Positions 48,331 to 52,983 of a stretch of 52,983 nucleotides of DNA are shown in pieces. The translations under genes were made by a program, and so were the position numbers. This DNA is from an uncultured Clostridia bacterium (GTDB taxonomy: Bacteria; Bacillota; Clostridia; TANB77; CAG-508): NCBI GenBank assembly GCA_944388045.1, contig CALXHG010000003.1:72912-125894 (forward strand), read 5' to 3'. How positions within the stretch are numbered: position 1 is the stretch's first letter; the number at the start of each line of letters is the position of its first letter. Under the pieces are notes generated by a model that saw nothing but the letters and a program-made list of their open reading frames with translations, did no database searches and was not told the origin of the DNA.

Positions 48331-48600
48331 TATCTTTTTTGTAGAAAATTAATTATCTTTAGTACAAATTCTTTAGTATATACAAATCTTTAGTATTATA
48401 ATATATATAAAAACATCTTTTGTATATAAATTAAAAATATCTTGTGTATGAAATCTTTAGTAAAACTTAAAAACTTCATTTGTGTAATATAAAATTCTTC
48501 TGTATGATTTTTATAAAACTTCGAAAATTTTATCTTTAGTATATAAATATCTTTTGTATATTTAAAAATTTAATCTTTTGTAACTTAAAATCTTTTGTTA
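48331..48600 (-). repeat. Array of 13 degenerate 10-base motifs (minus strand TACWAAAGAT)
   Basis: Plus-strand ATCTTTWGTA or close variants start at about 48332, 48355, 48369, 48386, 48415, 48439, 48453, 48475, 48494, 48532, 48549, 48573 and 48590. Six or more match exactly (ATCTTTAGTA or ATCTTTTGTA). Spacing is irregular, 14-37 bases, with A/T-rich spacers of no common sequence. The array begins inside the last codons of the zincin-like gene and runs to the terminator at 48316. No reading frame stays open through it. It could be protein-binding sites on RNA or DNA, or a decayed repeat gene. Confidence 0.7.
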
Positions 48601-49680
48601 ATTATTTATTTTATCTCCTGTTACGAAGTTTAGGAGTGCTCTGAACCAAGAAACAACCTTATTTGGTTTCTTAATTTCAAGAGCTGTTTCTGTGCCACCA
48701 TTTTCAAGTACGTTAGATTTGTGTTCTAATTGTGACATCTTTTCTGTATAATAATCATCAAAGAAAGTGTAATCATCTGTTCTTCCAATTAACTCTCCAT
48801 AATGATCTAGTTTTTTTCTATAATTATCTAATTCTTCAAGATTGGTAATTGTTTTAAAAGCTTTATCAAAATATCCTTTCATAATAGCATTTTGTGCCTT
48901 TAAATAATAGGTAGCTATTTTCTCTTTTAATGTATCTTGTTTTGCAACAATTTTATCAACTTTAGAACTTCTTTCATCATAAGAATTAAATTTATTATTT
49001 AATCTTAAAATTTCTTCTTCTAATTCTAAAATTTGATCACAACATAATTCAACTTCATGATAAGTTTTAGAAGATGTTAATTCAGAAAAAGCTTCTTTAA
49101 ATTTATCATTACTTGTAAAAGTGCTATCAAATAATATTGTATCACCTGTAAAATAAGCTAATTGTTCAATTAAATTACATTCTAATGGATAATATGATGG
49201 ACTTGTTGTTTCAAAAGAAACTCCAAAATATTTTACAGCTTCTTTTTTTATCCCAATAACTTTAGATGTAGCAAACTGTACTGCTGCTTCATTTAATCCC
49301 ATTCCTACTATTTTTAATGCATCAAAATTACATAATCCCATTCTGATTAAATTATTTTTTTTATCTTTAATTTCTTGTATGTAATGGATACATTCATGAA
49401 TTGCAAATTCTTCTAAATCCTCAGTATCAACTTTTGCATTAAAATATATAGATGTATTTTTATAAAAATAATTAGCTTCTGCCATTCCCTCTGGCATAGT
49501 AGCTCGATACATTGTTAAACTAGATAGTTTTGAATATAAGTCAGCTTCATTAAAACAAAGTTCTGGAAATGTTTCACAAAGCTTTGAAGCAATGTTGTGA
49601 GCTATTTTATTAACTGTAATTGTATCTAATATATCAACTATTTTTATACCATCTTTTCTTAAGTCAGATTCAATGCTCAT
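48598..49680 (-). CDS. Zincin-like protein with HExxH motif
   Basis: A 360-residue protein without signal peptide. HECIH at 95-99, inside EEFAIHECIHYIQE, is a metallopeptidase-type zinc site. NEAAVQ at 130-135 is a candidate third-ligand helix, as in gluzincins. The second half (about 205-300) is largely coiled coil (LELEEEILRLNNKFNSYDER), and the C-terminus has a short hydrophobic stretch (VVSWFRALLNFVTG) that could touch the membrane. The start is the ATG ending at 49680, five bases after GGAGG; a longer frame has no such site. A TATAAT on the minus strand (49738-49733) may be its -10. I do not recognise the family. A cytosolic protease or toxin-like role is speculation. Confidence 0.65.
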   Translation of the reverse strand: MSIESDLRKDGIKIVDILDTITVNKIAHNIASKLCETFPELCFNEADLYSKLSSLTMYRATMPEGMAEANYFYKNTSIYFNAKVDTEDLEEFAIHECIHYIQEIKDKKNNLIRMGLCNFDALKIVGMGLNEAAVQFATSKVIGIKKEAVKYFGVSFETTSPSYYPLECNLIEQLAYFTGDTILFDSTFTSNDKFKEAFSELTSSKTYHEVELCCDQILELEEEILRLNNKFNSYDERSSKVDKIVAKQDTLKEKIATYYLKAQNAIMKGYFDKAFKTITNLEELDNYRKKLDHYGELIGRTDDYTFFDDYYTEKMSQLEHKSNVLENGGTETALEIKKPNKVVSWFRALLNFVTGDKINN

Positions 49681-49757
49681 GCTTTCCTCCAGTTCTTTAT
49701 TTTGACATATCTTTATCAATTTCGTCAAATTTATTATACAATAAATTGTCTCAAAAG

Positions 49758-49870
49758 TGTATTACAATAATATTAAGTTTGTGTTACAAAAATATTACAA
49801 TTCATGATATAAAAACAATTTTTATTGAGAAAAAGCTATATTACATAATTACATTATGTTTTGTAATATA
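49758..49870. promoter_or_regulatory. Cluster of ATTACA/TGTAAT motifs upstream of the zincin-like gene
   Basis: ATTACA occurs at 49761, 49794, 49840 and 49848, GTTACA at 49783, and the complement TGTAAT at 49862. The last three lie in an imperfect palindrome (TATATTACA and TGTAATATA). The cluster sits between the zincin-like gene and the downstream end of a regulator-like gene, so operator sites are possible. In such A/T-rich DNA chance cannot be excluded. Confidence 0.3.
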
Positions 49871-49906
49871 GTAATAATTTCTTGAAAAGGAAATAATATT
49901 TTTAAG

Positions 49907-49946
49907 TAAAAAAAGATAGCTAGATTTTTTTGTAAAAAATCTAGCT
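49907..49946 (-). terminator. Terminator of the HTH gene
   Basis: AGCTAGATTTTTT (49918-49930) pairs with AAAAAATCTAGCT (49934-49946). On the minus strand it is followed by ATCTTTTTTTAC. Confidence 0.75.
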
Positions 49947-49980
49947 TCTATTCAAAGTTTAAATAACTAGTGATTACTGT

Positions 49981-50218
49981 TTAATCTTGTTCTACTTCTT
50001 TAAAAATATCATCTTCAAAAAATTCTGTAATAGTAATCTGGAAACCTTCGCAAATATGAAGTAGAGTATCAAGTTTAATAAGTTCAGTTCTTTTACTCAT
50101 AAATGCAGCAAGTGTAGACATTGGGACTCCGGATGATTTAAATAATGCCCATAGACTCATTCCGTTTTTTCTTTTGGTAATATTTAATCCTTTCTCTTAC
50201 AGCATCAGATAGATACAT
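49981..50218 (-). pseudogene. XRE-type HTH regulator gene with a one-base frameshift
   Basis: From the ATG ending at 50218 (GAGGTGATTAAA just before it) the frame begins MYLSDAVRERIKYYQKKK. It then goes out of frame at a run of six A (T6 at 50165-50170 on the plus strand) and stops after 27 residues. The next frame continues the domain: GMSLWALFKSSGVPMSTLAA, then LDTLLHICEGFQITITEFFE, a typical XRE recognition helix region. The frame ends at a TAA at 49981-49983. Total length is 238, one over a multiple of three. Deleting one A restores a 78-residue regulator. It may be genuine phase-variable decay or a homopolymer sequencing error. Confidence 0.8.
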
Positions 50219-50314
50219 TTTAATCACCTCTATTAATTCAATTTATTTGAGTATAGCAAGAAAATTTTTAAAATTAGTGTACTCAACAAGACTAAAAATA
50301 TACATTCAAAATTA

Positions 50315-50343
50315 TTGACTTACTTTTTTAAAATTGTTATAAT
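50315..50343 (+). promoter_or_regulatory. Predicted promoter of the 308-residue membrane protein gene
   Basis: TTGACT (50315-50320), exactly 17 bases, TATAAT (50338-50343), 22 bases before the ATG at 50366. It is divergent from the HTH gene, so that regulator would be well placed to control it. Confidence 0.75.
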
Positions 50344-50365
50344 ATTATTGGAGGGTTAATTAACA

Positions 50366-51292
50366 ATGGAAAAAAATATGGGAAAAAAACAAAAAAGCCA
50401 GAGAAATGTAGGCTTTTTTACAAGAACATATCATAAAAGAAAACATGATTTAAATGTAGGCTTTTTTACAAGAACATATCATAAAAGAAAACATGATTTA
50501 GAAGATAAATTAGGAAGAAAACTAACTAAACAAGAAAGTGAAAAATTACAAAATAAGGTTTTAAAAAGCTATGCTTTAAGATTTGTTGCAGGAATTGGAG
50601 CAACATTTATGCTTGGCTCTGCAGTATATAAATTAGGAGAAGGTTCAGGTAGAATTGAAGGAGTTTCACAAGATGAAAATAGTAATGTTATTGTAGATAC
50701 TTCTGAATTAGAAAATGGTACTAATTTACATGTACAAGGACAAAGTGATAGAGAAATGTTTGTAAATGGATTAAAAATTGATATTGGATCAATTGAAGAA
50801 CAAGCTAATGAAAATGCTATGAAAGAAGTTGAGCAACAAAAAAGAGAAGAAATGATACAACAAATAAAAAATGATATAGCAGGTTTTCAAACAAAAGAAG
50901 ATGTGCTTAATTATATGAAAAATTTATATCAAACAGAATATACTAAAGAAACAGGACAAATTTTAAATGATTTTGGAATTATTTTTACTCAAGATGGAAC
51001 AATTAAAACAGTTGATAATCCAACAAATTCTATTATTGAACAGGTTAATAATGGAGTAAATGTAAAATCTGATAATAGTTGGTATTTGGCAAAAGAGAAT
51101 AGTGAAGTTTTACAAGATTTATATAATCCAATGCAACAACTTGAAAATTTAAGAGAAGAATATAATAAAGAAAGTGGAAAAGAATATTTAGAAAAATATG
51201 TTAATCCACAAGTGGTTGATTCAATTGTAAATTATTACGATAATCAACAACAAAAAGAAAATGAATCTAAAGGAATTGAACCTGGAGAATAA
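50366..51292 (+). CDS. Single-pass membrane protein with duplicated basic N-terminus
   Basis: A 308-residue protein I do not recognise. Residues 14-29 and 30-45 are an exact tandem copy of NVGFFTRTYHKRKHDL. A short helical region (about 46-65) and one membrane segment follow (about 70-88, FVAGIGATFMLGSAVYKLG). The remaining 220 residues are acidic, with a helical stretch (EEQANENAMKEVEQQKREEM). The strongly basic N-terminus implies a cytoplasmic N-terminus and extracellular C-terminus. GGAGGG precedes the ATG by 11 bases. It is a single gene with a good promoter, divergent from a broken HTH gene and followed by a MITE-like element. Confidence 0.75.
   Translation: MEKNMGKKQKSQRNVGFFTRTYHKRKHDLNVGFFTRTYHKRKHDLEDKLGRKLTKQESEKLQNKVLKSYALRFVAGIGATFMLGSAVYKLGEGSGRIEGVSQDENSNVIVDTSELENGTNLHVQGQSDREMFVNGLKIDIGSIEEQANENAMKEVEQQKREEMIQQIKNDIAGFQTKEDVLNYMKNLYQTEYTKETGQILNDFGIIFTQDGTIKTVDNPTNSIIEQVNNGVNVKSDNSWYLAKENSEVLQDLYNPMQQLENLREEYNKESGKEYLEKYVNPQVVDSIVNYYDNQQQKENESKGIEPGE
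50405..50500 (+). repeat. Exact 48-bp tandem duplication
   Basis: 50405-50452 and 50453-50500 are identical and in frame, adding 16 residues (NVGFFTRTYHKRKHDL) to the N-terminus of the membrane protein. The lack of any base difference marks it as recent, or as an unstable site. Confidence 0.95.
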
Positions 51293-51355
51293 AAGTTGTA
51301 CAGTGGGTAATGATAGGGCTGGTCTATTTGTGATTGGTCCTTTTCTTGCCCAGTG

Positions 51356-51618
51356 GTGGTTATTGGGGTCGGTCCCTTTTTTGCCTGGGGTCGGTCCTAA
51401 AATCAAACCCAATATATAAATTGTTTTTTATACCTTGTGTGTCGCAACCTACAAAAGAATTTCAATAAGTAGGTTGCTCCAAATCGCATTCGCTACGCTC
51501 ATTTGGTCGCTTACGCGGTATTACAAAACAATTTATATATTGGGTTTGATTTTAGGACCGACCCCAAGCAAAAAAGGGACCGACCCCAGACCAAAAAAGG
51601 ACCGACCCCAATAACCAC
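51356..51618 (+). mobile_element. MITE-like palindromic element with GGACCGACCCC units
   Basis: Outer inverted repeats of 20 bp are perfect (51356-51375 and 51599-51618; GTGGTTATTGGGGTCGGTCC at the left). Inner arms of about 51 bp (about 51377-51427 and 51522-51575) differ at one base. The right arm carries three GGACCGACCCC units and the left arm two, so one unit of about 21 bp was gained or lost. The centre holds smaller hairpins (GCAACCTAC with GTAGGTTGC, and CCAAAT with ATTTGG around CGCATTCGCTACGCTC). It is GC-rich against its surroundings and non-coding. A degenerate unit lies further left (about 51334-51350). It fills the 335-base gap between the membrane protein gene and ruvA. Confidence 0.7.
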
Positions 51619-51627
51619 AGCAAGTTT

Positions 51628-52230
51628 TTATGCTTTTTTCGATAATAGAACTAGTCCTTTTTTTATTAAATCTTCAATAGATAAATTATCTATATCTAAA
51701 TGTTCAAAAGCTTTTTCAATATCTTTTCTAGAATAACCTAATACCATTAATCCAGAAATTGCTTCATTAATATTTTCGCTATTATCTTTTTGAGCTGAAG
51801 AATTAGAATATGTTTCTTCAAGCTGTTCTTCTTTTAATTTATCTTTTAATTCTAAAATGATTCTTTGAGCAGATTTATTTCCTATTCCAGGAACTTTTGT
51901 TAAAACTTTTACATTCCCAGAGATAACTGCAAGAGCAAAGTCTGATGGTTCAATACAAGATAACATAACTAAAGCACTTTTTGCACCAACACCACTTACA
52001 GAAATTAAAAGTTCAAACATTTTTAATTGCTCTTTTGTTAAAAAACCATAAATGCTAATATCATCTTCTCTAACTCTAACATAAGTATATGCTTTAACCA
52101 CTTCTCCAATATTACCAATTGAATCTATATTATTTTGAGACATAAAAATTTTATATCCTAATCCATTTATATCTATAACAACATAATTATTTTCTTTTTC
52201 TTCAAGAATTCCTTTTATATAAGCAAACAT
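51628..52230 (-). CDS. ruvA: Holliday junction branch migration protein RuvA
   Basis: A 200-residue RuvA, full length. Domain I is an OB-fold (MFAYIKGILEEKENNYVVID to about 62). Domain II has two helix-hairpin-helix motifs (VSGVGAKSALVML and VPGIGNKSAQRIILELKDK). A flexible acidic linker leads to domain III (NEAISGLMVLGYSRKDIEKA to the end), which contacts RuvB. ruvB, the usual next gene, is missing: the MITE-like element begins ten bases after the stop. AAGG lies six bases before the ATG, and a five-codon mini-ORF with a stronger site lies just upstream. Confidence 0.95.
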   Translation of the reverse strand: MFAYIKGILEEKENNYVVIDINGLGYKIFMSQNNIDSIGNIGEVVKAYTYVRVREDDISIYGFLTKEQLKMFELLISVSGVGAKSALVMLSCIEPSDFALAVISGNVKVLTKVPGIGNKSAQRIILELKDKLKEEQLEETYSNSSAQKDNSENINEAISGLMVLGYSRKDIEKAFEHLDIDNLSIEDLIKKGLVLLSKKA

Positions 52231-52238
52231 AAAATACC

Positions 52239-52256
52239 TTATATGATAAAAATCAT
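52239..52256 (-). CDS. Five-residue leader ORF before ruvA
   Basis: Encodes MIFII, preceded by AGAAAGG five bases before its ATG, and stops eight bases before the ruvA start. The arrangement copies that before pcrA. It may only be chance in A/T-rich DNA, but the Shine-Dalgarno belongs to this ORF rather than to ruvA. Confidence 0.3.
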   Translation of the reverse strand: MIFII

Positions 52257-52512
52257 ATTTACCTTTCTAAAGCTTTATTTTTATTGAATAATAAATAATA
52301 TTAAACTTTATGCTTTGAAACTCAAATTGAAAATAAAATTCAGTATTTATAATTCTATTTTCAAAAAAAGTTATACGTTTCTAATATATGAAAAAATACA
52401 ATATCAATAAAAACTTATTTGATTATATATTAGAAAAATTTTAAAATCAAGTATTAAAAAATAAAAACCAGGATAAAGACATGAAAAAAATTTTATATAT
52501 GCTTATTTAATA

Positions 52513-52542
52513 TTGTAATAAACAAAAAAATTATGATATAAT
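52513..52542 (+). promoter_or_regulatory. Predicted promoter of the right-edge gene
   Basis: TTGTAA (52513-52518), 18 bases, TATAAT (52537-52542), about 100 bases before the ATG at 52643. The remaining 260 bases between this and ruvA are A/T-rich, and I see no gene or hairpin in them. Confidence 0.55.
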
Positions 52543-52642
52543 GAAAAAAGCAAAATATAAGGGAAAAAATATAATTATTTATAAAGGTTTATAGGAACCC
52601 TTTGAAAAAACTAAATATATTTAAATGAGGAAAGTGATATAT

Positions 52643-52983
52643 ATGAAAAAATTACCATATGGAATAAGTGATTATCAAAGATTGATAGAAAATGAATATT
52701 ATTATGTAGATAAAACTAAGCATATAGAAAAACTGGAAAATTTATCAGAACCATATATAATTTTTTTACGACCAAGAAAATTTGGAAAAACATTATTTAC
52801 AAGCACATTAGAAAATTATTATGATATAAAAAAAGCAGATAAATTTGATGAGTTGTTTAAAAATACATATATAGGAAAAAATCCAACAAAACAAAAAAAC
52901 AAATACCACATATTAAAATTTAATTTTTCAGGAATAGATACTACAAATGAAGAAACAACCATCAAAGGTTTTAAAAATGAGAT
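52643..52983 (+). CDS. AAA-ATPase-like/PD-(D/E)XK nuclease family protein, 3' end outside window
   Basis: The first 113 residues are visible. The opening MKKLPYGISDYQRLIENEYY, then YVDKTKHIEKLENL, then FLRPRKFGKTLFTSTLENYY is the hallmark of the widespread AAA-ATPase-like family (with a C-terminal PD-(D/E)XK nuclease domain, DUF1703-type) that is often multicopy in gut anaerobes. RPRKFGKTLF is the modified P-loop. Function is unproven; links to mobile elements or defence have been suggested for the family. GAGGAAAGTGAT precedes the ATG. The gene runs off the right edge, so the nuclease part cannot be checked. Confidence 0.85.
   Translation, partial: MKKLPYGISDYQRLIENEYYYVDKTKHIEKLENLSEPYIIFLRPRKFGKTLFTSTLENYYDIKKADKFDELFKNTYIGKNPTKQKNKYHILKFNFSGIDTTNEETTIKGFKNE

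Noticed and set aside
48331..48600. Possible CRISPR array
   Set aside because: Motif of only about 10 bases, irregular 14-37 base period, no unique equal-length spacers, no cas genes.
49620..49871. 83-codon plus-strand ORF upstream of the HTH gene
   Set aside because: It begins inside the antisense of the zincin-like gene, has no ribosome binding site and runs through the A/T-rich gap.
51221..51412. Minus-strand ORF of 63 codons
   Set aside because: It lies across the left arm of the palindromic element and the end of the membrane protein gene, and has no start site.
51503..51736. Plus-strand ORF of 77 codons with repeated Asp-Arg-Pro
   Set aside because: It is the GGACCGACCCC palindrome read through and then the antisense of the ruvA 3' end. 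No ribosome binding site.

Overview
The window is chromosomal DNA of a very A+T-rich, low-GC Gram-positive bacterium, most likely an uncultured gut-type member of the Clostridia. I base this on the extreme A/T codon bias, strong AAGGAGG-type ribosome binding sites, TTGACA/TATAAT promoters with 17-base spacing, TTG starts, a radC-mreBCD-PBP2-minC cluster, a MecA-type adaptor, and very large membrane-anchored surface proteins. No rRNA, tRNA or CRISPR array was recognised. Composition was judged by eye.

Layout. 1-3000: the right end of a conjugation-like block, with two unrecognised small genes and a VirD4/TraG coupling ATPase. 3280-6340: a YhaO/YhaN (SbcD/SbcC-like) nuclease-ATPase pair. 6347-6568: a palindromic MITE-like insertion. 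6600-8660: prfA convergent with a ZIP metal transporter. 8590-12115: a PcrA/UvrD helicase gene interrupted by a 360-residue intein whose insert looks like a GIY-YIG endonuclease. 12240-14190: two small helical proteins, an M23 peptidase, and a frameshifted mecA. 14885-21072: the cell-shape operon radC-mreB-mreC-mreD-PBP2-minC, without minD/minE. 21083-22190: two Asn-rich proteins on the minus strand.

22600-44640 is the most striking part: three huge secreted proteins in a row. The first (1769 aa) has a thioester-type adhesin head and six repeated isopeptide-type domains. The next two (2800 and 2498 aa) are paralogues, each apparently two complete surface proteins joined in one reading frame. 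Half-way along, each has a membrane anchor, a short basic cytoplasmic stretch and then a second signal peptide. They share near-identical C-terminal parts and a conserved upstream element. None ends in a recognisable LPXTG signal.

44726-48080: after a perfect 62-bp palindrome comes a minus-strand run acpS, tatD, family-4 uracil-DNA glycosylase and a GltD-like oxidoreductase. 48220-50220: a zincin-like protein followed by 13 copies of a degenerate 10-base motif and two terminators, and a frameshifted HTH regulator gene. 50315-52983: a single-pass membrane protein with a 48-bp tandem duplication, a second MITE-like palindrome with GGACCGACCCC units, ruvA, and the start of an AAA-ATPase/nuclease-like gene cut by the right edge.

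Functional themes are cell envelope (shape operon, M23 peptidase, adhesins), DNA repair and recombination (YhaO/YhaN, PcrA, RadC, UDG, RuvA), and small mobile or palindromic insertions in several gaps. Two single-base frameshifts (mecA and the HTH gene) could be real decay or assembly errors.
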